Assembly (NCBI RefSeq): GCF_001298735.1
Contig: NZ_CYSP01000011.1
Location: forward strand, 62,001 to 126,000
Source: Propionispora sp. 2/2-37
GTDB lineage: Bacteria > Bacillota > Negativicutes > Propionisporales > Propionisporaceae
Length of the DNA stretch: 64,000 nt
Reading direction: 5' to 3'
A model generated the notes under the pieces. The model was not told the DNA's origin. It did not search any database and saw only the letters and a list, made by a program, of their open reading frames with translations. Shown here one piece after another: positions 26,914-37,115 of the stretch. The first letter of the stretch is position 1, and every line of letters starts with the position of its first letter. The translations under genes were made by a program, and so were the position numbers.

Positions 26914-27828
26914 ATGAAATCAACAGCCAACCTGGTACTATTATTGACCGCCGCTATCTGGGGGTTCGCCTTCGTTGCCCAGCAGGCAGGGATGGAACAT
27001 ATCGGTCCGTTTACCTATAACGGCATCCGTTTCGCCCTGGGCAGCGTTTCCCTGATTCCCCTGATGCTTTATTTCCGTAAGCGCAAAAAAGAATCAGCCG
27101 GGGCGCCCTACCCGGCACAATCCGCTGTCCGGATCGGTGTCCTTGCCGGCTGCATTTTATTTTTCGGCGCTTCCTTCCAGCAAATCGGGCTGTTGTATAC
27201 AACCGCCGGCAAAGCGGCTTTTATTACCGGTTTATACACCGTGTTTGTACCCATTGCCGGTATCTTTCTCAAACAGAGGACCAATGTAGTCACCTGGCTG
27301 AGCTGCATGCTGGCGGTTAGCGGATTGTTTTTTCTATGTGTTAAGGAAAATTTCACCATGTCTCCCGGTGATTTGCTGGAATTAACCGGCTCTTTTTTCT
27401 GGACAGCCCACATCATCCTGATCGACCGTTACTCCGCTAAGCTGGATACCCTGAAGCTTGCCGGGGTCCAATTTGCCACCTGTTCGGGCTTGAGCCTGTT
27501 AACCGCTATATCTTTAGAAACCATTACCTGGAACGGGGTTTTACTGGCCGGAATTCCCATTCTCTACGGCGGCCTGCTTTCCGTTGGCATTGCGTATACG
27601 CTGCAAATCATCGGACAAAAGTATGCGGAACCGGCTCATGCCTCCATTATTCTTAGTATGGAAACGGTGTTTGCCACTATCGGCGGTTATTTTTTCCTTC
27701 AGGAAGTTCTCGGAACCAGAGAGCTGTGGGGCTGTGCCCTGATGTTGAGCGGCATGCTGCTTTCCCAGCTTAGAAATTTGACTTCTTCCGGAAAATCTCC
27801 GGTTTCCCAGCCCAAAGAAAGCTGTTAG
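26914..27828 (+). CDS. EamA/DMT-superfamily transporter
   Basis: A 304-residue inner-membrane protein with ten predicted spans in two EamA repeats (about 5-140 and 150-290). It starts NLVLLLTAAIWGFAFVAQQAGM, typical of the drug/metabolite transporter superfamily, and ends its second repeat with ASIILSMETVFATIGGYFFLQEVL. Likely exports amino acids or related metabolites; substrate unknown. AAGGAG lies 8 nt before the ATG. Convergent with the uup gene. Confidence 0.9.
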   Translation: MKSTANLVLLLTAAIWGFAFVAQQAGMEHIGPFTYNGIRFALGSVSLIPLMLYFRKRKKESAGAPYPAQSAVRIGVLAGCILFFGASFQQIGLLYTTAGKAAFITGLYTVFVPIAGIFLKQRTNVVTWLSCMLAVSGLFFLCVKENFTMSPGDLLELTGSFFWTAHIILIDRYSAKLDTLKLAGVQFATCSGLSLLTAISLETITWNGVLLAGIPILYGGLLSVGIAYTLQIIGQKYAEPAHASIILSMETVFATIGGYFFLQEVLGTRELWGCALMLSGMLLSQLRNLTSSGKSPVSQPKESC

Positions 27829-27918
27829 TCAGCATTTTTTTAGTCCGTAAGGGGCAAACTGCCTAAGCAAAAAGTTCTTCCCTCCCTGTGATCTCCTTCC
27901 TTTGAACTGACTTATCCT

Positions 27919-29817
27919 TCATTGCTGCTTGATGGCTTCCACCAGTTCGTTTAAGTAAGTCCAGCGTTCCAGCAATTCCTCCAGACGGCTTGCCAGTTGC
28001 TGCTGCCGGACCGTTAATTCCTGCAGTGTGCTGAAATCGCTGCCCGCTGCCGCTATGCCTGCTTCAACCGCTTTTAGTTCAGCCTCCACCCCGGCAATGA
28101 CATCCTCAATTTCATCGTACTCCCGCTGTTCTTTAAACGAAAGTTTGCGCTTTTTTTCTTTTGGTTTCGGAATGGCTGCCGGATTGGATATCTTGGCGGC
28201 TGACGGTGTCAAATCACTCTCTGTCTCCGGTCCGGCCTGCTCCTGATAATCGGAATAACCGCCGTTGTACAGCTTAATTTGTCCCTGTCCTTCAAAGGCA
28301 AAAATCTTGTCCACCACCCGGTCCAAAAAATACCGGTCATGTGATACGGTGATGACCGCACCGGGAAAATTATCCAGATAATCTTCTAAAACACTTAAGG
28401 TCTGAATATCCAGATCGTTCGTAGGCTCGTCCAGTAACAGCACATTGGGCGCCGCCATCAACACCCGCAGCAAATACAGCCGCCGCCTTTCGCCGCCGGA
28501 CAATTTGGCAATCGGCACCCACTGCAGGGCAGTCGGAAATAAAAACCGCTCCAGCATCTGACTCGCCGTAATCGTGCCGCCGTCTCCGGTGGCCACTACG
28601 TGCCCGGCTTCTTTGATATAATCAATAACCCGGATGCTTTCGTCCATATCCCTGCTCTCCTGTGAAAAATAACCGATGGAAACGGTTTGCCCGGTTATAA
28701 TTTGCCCGGAATCCGGCGCAAGTTTCCCGGCAATCAGGTTTAGCAGCGTCGATTTGCCCCGTCCGTTAAGTCCGATAATCCCTACCCGGTCCCGCTGTAA
28801 TACAATATAATTAAAATCCCGGATGAAGCAAGTCCCCTGAAAGCTTTTATAAATATGCTCAAGTTCGATGGTTTTACGTCCCAGCCTGCTGGAGACAGCC
28901 GTCATCTCTAGTTTTCCTTCCGGAAAATCCTTCTTCTCCCGGCTCAATTCTTCAAAACGGTCGATGCGGGCCTTCTGTTTGGTGCTGCGCGCCCGGGCAC
29001 CACGCCTAATCCAGGCCAGTTCCCTGCGCAGCAGGTTTTGCCGTTTACGTTCACCGGCCTCCGCCAACTCTTCCCGTTCGGCTTTTTTCTCCAGAAAAAC
29101 ACTATAATTACCGGTGTAAGTATATAACCTTCCCTGGTCCAGCTCGATAATGCGATTGGCTACCCGGTCAAGAAAATACCGGTCGTGAGTAACCATTAAC
29201 AAGGCTCCCTTACGCTTCTGCAGATATTCTTCCAGCCAGGCTACGGTAGCATTGTCGATATGATTGGTCGGTTCGTCAAGAATCAGCATATCTGCCGGTG
29301 TAATCAGCGCACTGGCCAAAGCGATGCGTTTTTTTTGTCCGCCGGACAGGGTACCGACCGGTGCTGAAAAATCCGTAATGCCCAGCCGGGTCAAGACTGC
29401 TTTGGCCTCGCTTTCCAACTGCCAGGCATCCAGACTGTCCAGCTGCTGGCTCAGGGCAATCAGGCGCTGTTCTCCCCCGGCCTGTCCCTGCTTTTGAGCG
29501 GCAAGTGCCGCCTCATATTCTCTCAATACTTTCATAAGCGGCGAATGTCCTTTGAAGACCTGTTCCAGCACGGTTGCCGCTGCCGTAAAGGTCGGATTCT
29601 GCGGCAGATATTCCACCCGTATGCTGCTGCCTTTTACAAGCCGTCCGCCGTCTGCCGTTACCAGTCCGGCCATGATTTTTAAAAAAGTTGATTTTCCCGT
29701 TCCGTTCACACCAATCAGGCCGATTTTATCGCCTGTTTCAATACCTAAAGTAATATCCCGGAACAATATCCGCTCACCATAACTTTTGCTAAGTTCCTCT
29801 ATTGATATGATATGCAT
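27919..29817 (-). CDS. uup: ABC-F ATPase, Uup type
   Basis: A 632-residue soluble ABC-F protein acting on ribosomes. Two ATPase domains: Walker A GVNGTGKST and GLNGRGKST, signatures LSGGQKKR and LSGGERRR, Walker B LILDEPTNHID and LLLDEPTNDLD. The linker between them is positively charged (RRGARARSTKQKARIDRF), and the C-terminus is a coiled coil (about 560-630, KLSFKEQREYDEIEDVIAGVEAELKAVEAG). The coiled coil is the mark of Uup among ABC-F subfamilies. No membrane segment. Both ATP sites are intact. Confidence 0.92.
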   Translation of the reverse strand: MHIISIEELSKSYGERILFRDITLGIETGDKIGLIGVNGTGKSTFLKIMAGLVTADGGRLVKGSSIRVEYLPQNPTFTAAATVLEQVFKGHSPLMKVLREYEAALAAQKQGQAGGEQRLIALSQQLDSLDAWQLESEAKAVLTRLGITDFSAPVGTLSGGQKKRIALASALITPADMLILDEPTNHIDNATVAWLEEYLQKRKGALLMVTHDRYFLDRVANRIIELDQGRLYTYTGNYSVFLEKKAEREELAEAGERKRQNLLRRELAWIRRGARARSTKQKARIDRFEELSREKKDFPEGKLEMTAVSSRLGRKTIELEHIYKSFQGTCFIRDFNYIVLQRDRVGIIGLNGRGKSTLLNLIAGKLAPDSGQIITGQTVSIGYFSQESRDMDESIRVIDYIKEAGHVVATGDGGTITASQMLERFLFPTALQWVPIAKLSGGERRRLYLLRVLMAAPNVLLLDEPTNDLDIQTLSVLEDYLDNFPGAVITVSHDRYFLDRVVDKIFAFEGQGQIKLYNGGYSDYQEQAGPETESDLTPSAAKISNPAAIPKPKEKKRKLSFKEQREYDEIEDVIAGVEAELKAVEAGIAAAGSDFSTLQELTVRQQQLASRLEELLERWTYLNELVEAIKQQ

Positions 29818-29962
29818 AACATCTAAAATCCTTTACCGGGTTAATATTGCGTAAATCAGTAGGACGGCCGCCTTTTTTTGCGGCCATCATTTTGATCCTG
29901 CTAAAAAATTCTATCACTAAAGGAAAGAGGAGTCAAAGAAAACAGGGTTCCATTTCAGCCGT

Positions 29963-31687
29963 TTATATCTGGAATTTTAACACGCAGTTCTTCAATTCCT
30001 CGGCCATGTCGGCTACAACGGCTGTTGACGAAAGAATCTCCTGCATGCTGGCACTCTGTTCTTCCACGGCGGCCGCTACTTCCGTGCTGCCACGGGAAGA
30101 TTCCCCGGCCATCTTGACAATATGTTTACTGGCCTCTTCCACTTGATAAATATCCTGGGCTATATCTTCAATAACCTGCTTAATGATATTGACCTGTCCA
30201 TGTACATTTTCACTGGTATTAACAATATTGCCAAAGGAATCAATAGCCTCCTGGGCCATCTGCATGCCTTCCCTGACCTCATCCACTCCTGCCGCCATAC
30301 TGCCGGCAATGGACTTTGATTGATTCTGAATGTCCTGAAGCATAACCGTTATCTCTTTGGCGGCTTCGGAGGTATTATTAGCCAATTTCCTGATTTCATC
30401 AGCCACGACGGTAAAACCCCGTCCGTATTCTCCCGCCCGCGCCGCTTCAATCGAGGCATTCAGTGACAGCAGATTGGTTTGCGAGGCCAGACTGCCAATG
30501 GCATCCAGAACCTTTTTGATATTTTGCGAACGCGTCTGCAAGTGGTCGGTAATATCCTTGGCGGCAACAATTTTTTCTTCGATAACGCCGATTTGCCGCA
30601 GCAGTACACTCATTTTTTCATTGCCGGTTCCGGCGGCTTTCATAGCCTTGCCGGCGGCATCGGTAACACTGGCGGCATTTTCTGCAATAATTTTATTGCG
30701 CTCGTACAGTTGCCCAATAATAGCGGCCGACTTTTCCGAGGCCTGAAACTGCTCGGTGGTGCCGCTGGATACCTGCTGTATGGATACTGCAATTTGTTCT
30801 ACGGCGGAAGAATTCTGCTGTATGGCCGTTTTTAATATCTCGGCCGAACCGGCCACCTGCCCGCTGGTTGCATTTATTTTTCCAATAACCTCCCGGAGCG
30901 TTCCGGTCATCTGATTAAAAGCCTGCGCCAGCACATCGATATCATCCCTCGTCTTCACTTCCAGCTTTTCCGTCAGGAGATTGCCCGCAGCAATGTCCTG
31001 GGCATATCGGGCCATGCGGGCCAGCACGTTGGCTACGCGGTTCGAGAACATGGCAGCCCCGGCAACACTGGCACAGGCGACCATAAGAATCAGCACCATT
31101 CCCACGGCACCGGTCATTTTGGCCTCCTGATCCATCCTTTCCTTGATGATCCTGTCATTGCTCAATTCGACGGCAATGAACTCGTCAATGCTTTCCTTTA
31201 AAAACATTGTCACTTTGGCGATATTCTCCTGTTCGACTATCGCCTGCGATAAGTTCCCGGCTTCGTTCAAGCTGATCAGCGACTGAACACGGCTTGCATA
31301 ATTATCTGTCAATGCCCGGACCGACCCCAGTTTATTCTGGCTTTCACTGTGTTTGACGATAGTCTCCAGATAATCCAGATGACGCTGCATCGCCAGCAGA
31401 TTATCGGCAATGACTTGCTTGTCCTCCCGTTTTTTCAGATTTAAAAACTCTGCCAGATAAGGTTCCGATTCTTTCGCCTTATTATAAATCTCATTGCTTT
31501 CGATGGTTATCTGGATCATGGTGTCCAGCTTGCCCATCGCCGACTTCAGCATATAAAAGGTTACCAAACTAATGGAACTTAAAATAACGGAGATAACGAT
31601 AAAACCTGCAATAAATTTTAATTTTAACGACCTGCCGAAGGCCCCGCCCCGCATGTTTTTCCAGATCTTAGCCGCTGCCATCTTCAT
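29963..31687 (-). CDS. Methyl-accepting chemotaxis protein
   Basis: About 574 residues. An N-terminal span (about 20-42, [23 protein letters not shown]) leads to a periplasmic region of about 140 residues that looks like a four-helix bundle sensor. A second span follows ([20 protein letters not shown]), then HAMP ([21 protein letters not shown]) and the signalling domain, whose hairpin tip is [42 protein letters not shown]. Transmits ligand signals to CheA/CheW. Start is ATG 31687, with GGGGAGGAG 9 nt upstream. Confidence 0.93.
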   Translation of the reverse strand: MKMAAAKIWKNMRGGAFGRSLKLKFIAGFIVISVILSSISLVTFYMLKSAMGKLDTMIQITIESNEIYNKAKESEPYLAEFLNLKKREDKQVIADNLLAMQRHLDYLETIVKHSESQNKLGSVRALTDNYASRVQSLISLNEAGNLSQAIVEQENIAKVTMFLKESIDEFIAVELSNDRIIKERMDQEAKMTGAVGMVLILMVACASVAGAAMFSNRVANVLARMARYAQDIAAGNLLTEKLEVKTRDDIDVLAQAFNQMTGTLREVIGKINATSGQVAGSAEILKTAIQQNSSAVEQIAVSIQQVSSGTTEQFQASEKSAAIIGQLYERNKIIAENAASVTDAAGKAMKAAGTGNEKMSVLLRQIGVIEEKIVAAKDITDHLQTRSQNIKKVLDAIGSLASQTNLLSLNASIEAARAGEYGRGFTVVADEIRKLANNTSEAAKEITVMLQDIQNQSKSIAGSMAAGVDEVREGMQMAQEAIDSFGNIVNTSENVHGQVNIIKQVIEDIAQDIYQVEEASKHIVKMAGESSRGSTEVAAAVEEQSASMQEILSSTAVVADMAEELKNCVLKFQI

Positions 31688-31817
31688 CCCGCAAGACTCC
31701 TCCCCTTTCAAAATTCAATAGCTAATATTTTCCATTTCGCTAAAAGTTCTGAAAATTCCTTTAATACGAATCGGTTTATTTTTTAACAGCCACCTTGTTT
31801 CCCTACTTAGCTAAGCC

Positions 31818-31870
31818 AAGAAGGGAGTGTCCCGAAGCAGGCTTAAGACCCGCTGAGACACTCCCTTCTT
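31818..31870. terminator. 14-bp hairpin between the DUF188 and chemoreceptor genes
   Basis: AAGAAGGGAGTGTC / GACACTCCCTTCTT with a 25-nt loop. The T-rich tail (ATTTTG) is on the plus strand; on the minus strand, where the upstream DUF188 gene ends, only TTCTT follows. Probably the DUF188 terminator. Confidence 0.55.
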
Positions 31871-31889
31871 ATTTTGTGATGAACGTATT

Positions 31890-32339
31890 TCACAAATTTG
31901 TTGTATGCAGTTTTTCCAGTAATCGCCCCAAAGCGGCTTCAAAAGCCTGATCGTTTTCCGCTGTCCGTTTTTTAGGGCCCCTGGTTCTGCCGCCGCTGCG
32001 CCGGAGTTTGGCTTTAAGTTCCCGCTCCTCCAGCATAAAATCCATCTGTCCGGGCCGGTACTCCCGTCCTCCCGGACTTAAAGCAGCCGCTCCCTTGCCC
32101 AGCACCATGGCAGCCAGCCCCCAATCCTGGGTGATAACCAGGTCTCCGGCCTGCGTCAGATTGATAACTTTCAGATCGGCTTCCTGCGAATCTCCGCCAA
32201 CCACAATGTGATGATCCGATTCAATCACGTGATGAAAACTGGCTACCGTCCAAACTGGAACGACATACTGTCCGCCTATGTTTTTACAAATACTCAGAAC
32301 GGTTTTGGGGCAGGCATCGGCATCTACAATGATTTTCAT
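31890..32339 (-). CDS. DUF188/UPF0178 (YqxD/YaiI) family protein
   Basis: A 149-residue protein with a PIN/NYN-like nuclease fold: [14 protein letters not shown] with conserved acidic residues, [34 protein letters not shown] and the basic GPKKRT near the end. The family is widespread but uncharacterised; a nucleic-acid role is inferred from the fold. Its ATG overlaps the topB stop by 4 nt (ATGA), showing translational coupling to topoisomerase III. Confidence 0.88.
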   Translation of the reverse strand: MKIIVDADACPKTVLSICKNIGGQYVVPVWTVASFHHVIESDHHIVVGGDSQEADLKVINLTQAGDLVITQDWGLAAMVLGKGAAALSPGGREYRPGQMDFMLEERELKAKLRRSGGRTRGPKKRTAENDQAFEAALGRLLEKLHTTNL

Positions 32340-34492
32340 CCGCCATCGGCCTCCCTGGTTTTTCCGTCAGGCGGCAGCAGGGCGGCGGGAACTCCCTGAT
32401 TGTCGTTAAAGGTGACCCGACAAGAAGGGTAGCGGGTACAGCCCCAGAATGCTCCGTTTTTGCCGTTGATCAATTGCAGCGCCCCCTGTTTGCAGCGCGG
32501 ACAGCTATACTTCGGCTTTTGCGGCTGGCCGTTTTGATCGTCGTAAGAAGCCTTACAGGCAGGATACCGGGAGCAGCCCCAAAAATTACCGTTCCGGCCT
32601 TTTTTAAGCTGCAGGACACCTTGCCCGCACTGCGGGCAGGGATGTTCTCCCTGAAGCGGAAAAGAAATCCGGGCTGCCGTACGGCAAATAGACTGCGTGA
32701 ACTGAATCTGTTGTGCCAGAAAGCCGCTTAAGCTGGCCTGTCCGTTGGTCATATCATAGAGTATACGTTCCCATAAGGCCGTGGAATCAGGGTAGGTCAA
32801 ATCATCCGGCAAGGCGTCAATCAAAAGATAGGCAAAATCCGTGGGCACTAAATAGCGTTTTTTCCCCTCTTCCTTCAAAAAACCGCGCTGTCCCAGTTCC
32901 TTGATCATAGTAGCCCGGGTGGCCTCGGTACCGATACCGCTGACATCCTTTAACTGTTTTTTTAGTTCCGGGTTTTTAACATATTTATGGATTTCCTTCA
33001 TGGCTGCCAGCAAGGTAGCCGCTGTAAACCGCAAAGGCGGCCGGGTGGTTTTTTTATCGGCCGTAACCTGGACAAAATCGGCAGGGTCACCTTCCGCCAT
33101 AACCGGCAGCAGGCTTTCTTCCTCCTCCTTTTTTTCTTCCGCTTCGGCAGCGTACAGTGCTTTCCAGCCTGCTTCCCTGACGATGCGTCCGCTGGCTGTA
33201 AAGGTCTCGCCTGCATAGGTTACTTCAATCTTCGTCTGGCTGTACAAATGGACCGGGTAAAACTGAGCCAGATAGGCCTGGGCAATCAGAAAATAAATAT
33301 GCTTTTCCATATCGCTTAACCTGGAGAAATCACAGGGTTCCACCGTAGGAATAATGGCATGATGGGCGGTGATTTTTTTATCATTCCAGGCCCGGCTCCT
33401 TATGGCTGTATCGGCACCGGCGGACCATCCGGCCAGTTCCGGCTGGGCAATGGCTTGAAGATTGCCGACAATAACGCCGGCGTCACTGTGCTGGGATTCG
33501 GGCAAAAAATCACAATCAGAACGCGGATAACTGGTCAGCTTTTTTTCATATAATTTCTGAGCCGTATCCAGCACATTCTGCGGATTGTAGCCGTAGCGTT
33601 TTCCGGCAATGACCTGCAGGGCCGATAATGACAACGGCAGCCGCTGGGGTTCACGTTTCTCTGCAGTGTCACAAGCGGCGATCCGGGCTGCTTCAGCCGC
33701 GCCGGAAAGTTTACCAGTTAACGCTTCCAGAATGGTCTTATCCGCCAGCCGGCCTTCGCTGTCTAAGCCGGGCTGGGCCTCAGCCGGTTTCCAGTAGGCT
33801 GTGAACAGACCGTTTTCATGCTTAAAATCGGCTTTGACCGTAAAATAGTCAGCCGGTTTAAAATTCGCAATCTCCCGTTCCCGCCGTACCACCAGGGCAA
33901 GCGTTGGCGTTTTGACCCGTCCCACCGGTAAAGTGACCCGGTGGCCGGCCTGCTGTGCCGCCAGCGTATACACCCGTGACAAATTCATGCCAATCAGCCA
34001 GTCGGCACGTGACCTGGCCAGTGCCGACTGTTTCAAATTAGAAAAATCGCGATTATCCCTCAGGTTGGCAATAGCTTTTTTTATGCTTTTTTCATCCAGT
34101 GCATGCAATAAAATACGCTGAACCGGCTTGGTATTCTGTACATAATCCAGCACTTCATCAATTAACAGCTGTCCCTCACGGTCGGGGTCACCGGCATGAA
34201 CAATCTCCGAGGCCTGTTCAATCAGTCCCCGGACAATCTCAAACTGTTTCCGGGAGGATTCCGCTATCACCAGCTTCCACTCCGCGGGAATAATCGGCAG
34301 ATCTTCCAGCCGCCATTTCCCGTAACGGGCATCATACTCCTCCGGCTCAGCCTGCCGCAGTATGTGCCCATAGCCCCAGGTCACGATCCCGGCACCGGTA
34401 GTAATATAGCCGTCACGGCGGATTAGCGGTCCGGGCAGGCATTTGGCAATTTCCGCTCCCATACTTGGTTTTTCGGCAATAAATAACCTCAT
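32336..34492 (-). CDS. topB: DNA topoisomerase III
   Basis: Type IA topoisomerase that decatenates DNA. About 718 residues: Toprim domain at the start ([35 protein letters not shown]), the catalytic Tyr in [12 protein letters not shown], and [19 protein letters not shown] in the gate domain. Two C-terminal zinc-ribbon repeats end it (CPQCGQ...CSRYPAC and CPRCKQ...CTRYPSC). Start is ATG 34492 with AAAGGAG 5 nt upstream; a longer ORF adds 12 codons without a ribosome site. Confidence 0.95.
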   Translation of the reverse strand: MRLFIAEKPSMGAEIAKCLPGPLIRRDGYITTGAGIVTWGYGHILRQAEPEEYDARYGKWRLEDLPIIPAEWKLVIAESSRKQFEIVRGLIEQASEIVHAGDPDREGQLLIDEVLDYVQNTKPVQRILLHALDEKSIKKAIANLRDNRDFSNLKQSALARSRADWLIGMNLSRVYTLAAQQAGHRVTLPVGRVKTPTLALVVRREREIANFKPADYFTVKADFKHENGLFTAYWKPAEAQPGLDSEGRLADKTILEALTGKLSGAAEAARIAACDTAEKREPQRLPLSLSALQVIAGKRYGYNPQNVLDTAQKLYEKKLTSYPRSDCDFLPESQHSDAGVIVGNLQAIAQPELAGWSAGADTAIRSRAWNDKKITAHHAIIPTVEPCDFSRLSDMEKHIYFLIAQAYLAQFYPVHLYSQTKIEVTYAGETFTASGRIVREAGWKALYAAEAEEKKEEEESLLPVMAEGDPADFVQVTADKKTTRPPLRFTAATLLAAMKEIHKYVKNPELKKQLKDVSGIGTEATRATMIKELGQRGFLKEEGKKRYLVPTDFAYLLIDALPDDLTYPDSTALWERILYDMTNGQASLSGFLAQQIQFTQSICRTAARISFPLQGEHPCPQCGQGVLQLKKGRNGNFWGCSRYPACKASYDDQNGQPQKPKYSCPRCKQGALQLINGKNGAFWGCTRYPSCRVTFNDNQGVPAALLPPDGKTREADGG

Positions 34493-34563
34493 CTTGACTC
34501 CTTTATCTTCAGACAAGCATACCGGCAACCTGGCACCCCTGTCGTTTCGTTTTTGTATTACAT

Positions 34564-34595
34564 AAAAAAAATCTTTTCGCGTAAAGAGAAAAGAT
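34564..34595 (-). terminator. Terminator after the DEDDh exonuclease gene
   Basis: On the minus strand ATCTTTTC / GAAAAGAT with a 9-nt loop is followed by TTTTTTT. It overlaps the stop codon at 34595-34597. Confidence 0.75.
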
Positions 34596-35146
34596 CAAAA
34601 ATCGCGCACTTTCACCTGTAAGGCAGCGGCTAACTGCTGAAAACTTCCCGCCTGCACGCTTTGTCCGGCCAGCAGGGCAATCATGGCACAGGTCCGTGCA
34701 TCATGCAAGGCGTGATGATGGTCAAACTGAATGGCAAAACGTTGCGCTAATGTTGACAGTTTATAGTTTTCCAACCCGGCCCAGGCTTTTTTGGCAATGT
34801 CTACGGTACAGGCGTAACGGAAGGAAGGTTTGTCGAGCTGGTATTCCTGCAATACACTGCGCAGCACGCCGATATCAAAAGCGGCATTATGGGCAATCAC
34901 AATTTTATTTTCCAGATGGGGCTTAATACGCTGCCACAATTCGGCAAACGTCGGCTTGTCCCGTACGTCCTTGGCTGTAATGCCGTGAATCCGCGTATTC
35001 CAATAATCAAACGTCAGGACCGGCGGTCGGATCAGCGCGTATGCCGATCGCACAAATTGCCCGTTTTCCACGGTAACGGCAGCCATACTGCAGACGCTGG
35101 ACCGGCTGCGGCTGGCGGTTTCAAAATCTATGGCTACAACATTCAT
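34595..35146 (-). CDS. DEDDh-type 3'-5' exonuclease (DnaQ-like)
   Basis: 183 residues, the stand-alone exonuclease fold of the DnaQ/PolC-epsilon family. Exo I is AIDFETA (Asp, Glu), Exo II is IAHNAAFDIGVLRSVL (Asp), Exo III is HHALHDARTCAMIALL (His, Asp). All catalytic residues are present. It removes nucleotides from 3' ends in repair or RNA turnover. The best Shine-Dalgarno sequence (AGGAAG) is rather far, 16 nt before the ATG, so translation may be weak. It lies between topB and the Crp/Fnr regulator. Confidence 0.88.
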   Translation of the reverse strand: MNVVAIDFETASRSRSSVCSMAAVTVENGQFVRSAYALIRPPVLTFDYWNTRIHGITAKDVRDKPTFAELWQRIKPHLENKIVIAHNAAFDIGVLRSVLQEYQLDKPSFRYACTVDIAKKAWAGLENYKLSTLAQRFAIQFDHHHALHDARTCAMIALLAGQSVQAGSFQQLAAALQVKVRDF

Positions 35147-35228
35147 TTCACTGAACGGCTACTTCCTGAACGGTAATTGCCTTCCTTTCTGAATAGTTTG
35201 CTATACGGTATTATTCGCGACAAACTCC

Positions 35229-35915
35229 TCACATCCTCTTTAACCTCTCCAAATCCTTAATTTTAACTGAACTGCGGTGAAATTCAATTAAACCTTCATC
35301 CCGCATTCGTCCCAACTCCCGTGACATCGCCGTACGGGAAACATGAAGAAAGTCCGCCAGATCATTGCGGTTAAGAGGCATAACAAAGGTCGTTTTGCTA
35401 AAATGTTTATATTGTTCCAAAAGATAGCTGCACAGTTTGGGCCGCATACCCCTGATGGTCAGATACTCCACTTTGCGGTTGAGTTGCAGCGCCCGTTCCG
35501 ACAGCAGACGCAGCAAATTGTATATCATCTGCCTGTGGCCGCCACACACCGCAGTACAGCCGCTCATCATTTTTTCCGGCGGCAAAAAAGCGGCCGAACA
35601 ATCGGTTTGCGCCACAACCGTGGCCGGCCATGACCGCACTTTGGAGAAAACAACCATTTCACCAAACATATCTCCGGGGTGCAATACGGCCATCACACTG
35701 CGGCTGCCTGCGGCATTTTCTTTGGTTACCGCCGCCTGACCGCTTAACAAGAGTCCCAATCCGTCAAGACTTTCTCCTTCGCGCGTCAAATAACCGCCTT
35801 TGTGGCAATTGCGTACCGCCGGCCGCAGACAACGAAGCATCGCATCCAATTCAGGCAGGGAAATTCCGCTAAACAATGGTGCTTGAGACAATATCGTCAA
35901 CAATTGCTTCTCCAT
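35229..35915 (-). CDS. Crp/Fnr-family regulator, probable HcpR
   Basis: About 228 residues. A cyclic-nucleotide-binding-type sensor domain (about 10-125; GLGLLLSGQAAVTKENAAGSRSVMAVLHPGDMFGEMVVFS), a dimer helix, and a C-terminal winged HTH (NRNDLADFLHVSRTAMSRELGRMRDEGLIEF). No N-terminal Cys cluster of FNR is present. It is divergent from a ferredoxin-like gene, the arrangement I know for HcpR-FrdX nitrosative-stress systems. The hcp gene in this window has a perfect Crp/Fnr site. The start may be ATG 35915 or TTG 35924. Confidence 0.8.
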   Translation of the reverse strand: MEKQLLTILSQAPLFSGISLPELDAMLRCLRPAVRNCHKGGYLTREGESLDGLGLLLSGQAAVTKENAAGSRSVMAVLHPGDMFGEMVVFSKVRSWPATVVAQTDCSAAFLPPEKMMSGCTAVCGGHRQMIYNLLRLLSERALQLNRKVEYLTIRGMRPKLCSYLLEQYKHFSKTTFVMPLNRNDLADFLHVSRTAMSRELGRMRDEGLIEFHRSSVKIKDLERLKRM

Positions 35916-35938
35916 AGGATACAATCACTCCGTTTTCT

Positions 35939-35975
35939 GTAGCCACGGCTACCGATTTTTTATCTATAGTATAAT
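35939..35975 (+). promoter_or_regulatory. Palindrome and -10 element of the ferredoxin-like gene
   Basis: GTAGCC-AC-GGCTAC (35939-35952) is a perfect 14-bp palindrome. A consensus TATAAT lies at 35970-35975, with no good -35. The palindrome is centred about 37 nt upstream of the expected start, which suits an activator site at a promoter with a weak -35. Confidence 0.45.
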
Positions 35976-36017
35976 ACAATGAGATTACAAAAACAATTGA
36001 CAGCCAGGAGGTCGACC

Positions 36018-36725
36018 ATGTTAAGAAAAATCATAGCTATAGAGGAAGAAAAATGCAACGGCTGCGGACTTTGCATTCAGGCCTGCCACGAGGGAGCCCT
36101 GCAGCTTATTAACGGTAAAGCCCAACTGATTGGCGATGCTTATTGCGACGGGCTGGGAGCCTGCCTGCCGCAATGTCCCACCGGCGCCATCACCATTGAA
36201 GAACGGGAATCGGCTGCTTTTGACGAGGTTCTGGTAAAACAACACCTGGCCGCTAAACAGGAAAAAGCTGCCGGCACCTTTTCCTGTCCCGGCAGCCGCG
36301 CCCGGCTCATCAAGGAAGCGGCTGCCCCTTCACCGGCAGTAGCCGTACAGCAGGCATCTCAGCTTAGGCAATGGCCCTGCCAAATTCAATTGGTGCCGGT
36401 CAACGCTCCCTATTTTGAGAATGCACAGCTCCTGATTGCCGCCGACTGCGCCGCTTATGCCTATGCCAACCTGCACAACGATTTCATGCGCAATAAAATC
36501 ACTCTGATCGGCTGCCCCAAACTGGATCACGTCGACTATGCCGAAAAATTAACCGCCATATTGAAAGCGCACAGCATTAAAAGCCTGACCTTGCTGCGCA
36601 TGGAAGTACCCTGCTGCGGCGGCCTGGCCAATGCGGTTAAAGCCGCCCTGACTGCCAGCGGTGCGGTGATTCCCTGGCGTATTGTCATTATCGGCACTGA
36701 CGGCCGCCTTGTTGAAGAATGCTGA
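36018..36725 (+). CDS. 4Fe-4S ferredoxin-domain protein (FrdX-like)
   Basis: About 235 residues. Two [4Fe-4S] motifs lie near the N-terminus: CNGCGLCIQACHEGA and CDGLGACLPQCPTGA. A linker follows, then a C-terminal domain with further Cys (WPCQIQLVPVNAPYF, AADCAAY, IGCPKLDHVDY, VPCCGGLANA) that may bind another cluster. An electron carrier or redox sensor in the cytoplasm. AGGAGG lies 6 nt before the ATG at 36018. Divergent from a Crp/Fnr regulator. In other anaerobes this protein accompanies Hcp; that link is inference here. Confidence 0.82.
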   Translation: MLRKIIAIEEEKCNGCGLCIQACHEGALQLINGKAQLIGDAYCDGLGACLPQCPTGAITIEERESAAFDEVLVKQHLAAKQEKAAGTFSCPGSRARLIKEAAAPSPAVAVQQASQLRQWPCQIQLVPVNAPYFENAQLLIAADCAAYAYANLHNDFMRNKITLIGCPKLDHVDYAEKLTAILKAHSIKSLTLLRMEVPCCGGLANAVKAALTASGAVIPWRIVIIGTDGRLVEEC

Positions 36726-36757
36726 CACCATTCTCCAGTTTATTTTCCGGGAAGCTA

Positions 36758-36786
36758 TTGACAGTTTTTCCGGTATGCTTTAGACT
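36758..36786 (+). promoter_or_regulatory. Promoter of the leuA leader
   Basis: TTGACA (36758-36763), 17-nt spacer, TAGACT (36781-36786). Transcription would start near 36793, just before the T-box stem I. Confidence 0.75.
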
Positions 36787-36792
36787 GTAAGC

Positions 36793-37052
36793 TAAGATAT
36801 ACAGCAAATGGCAATGACCGGGATTAGTAGAGGTTTATTATGTTTTCAGAGAGCCGGAGGTTGGTGCGATTCGGTAAATGGTAAACTTTGAACTCACCTG
36901 TGAGCTGCAGCCCGATAAGGTAGGGTGTGCCGGAGTTCCACCGTTACAGGGATAGATGGTGTTAGCCGTCGAAAAAGAGGGTTCTTAACTGAACCAATTA
37001 GAGTGGTACCACGAGTTTACCCCGTCTCTATACATAGAGACGGGTTTTTTGT
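36793..37052 (+). promoter_or_regulatory. T-box leader, leucine specifier CTC
   Basis: A complete T-box leader. Stem I carries the apical GGTGCGA motif (36863-36869) and a specifier loop GAA-CTC-ACC with codon CTC (Leu) at 36893-36895. The antiterminator T-box AGAGTGGTACCACG lies near 37000-37013. A terminator follows, CCCGTCTCTA-TACA-TAGAGACGGG, ending in TTTTTT (37021-37050). Uncharged tRNA-Leu should open leuA expression. It fills the gap between the ferredoxin-like gene and leuA. Confidence 0.95.
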
Positions 37053-37115
37053 GTCTGCCCTGTTCATTTGACCACCAACCGAGCAAAAATATAAAATGAA
37101 GAGAGGAATGCCCGT

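Noticed and set aside
29866-29885. GGCCGC / GCGGCC hairpin upstream of uup as terminator of the chemoreceptor gene
   Set aside because: Short stem, A-rich loop and no T-run on the minus strand.
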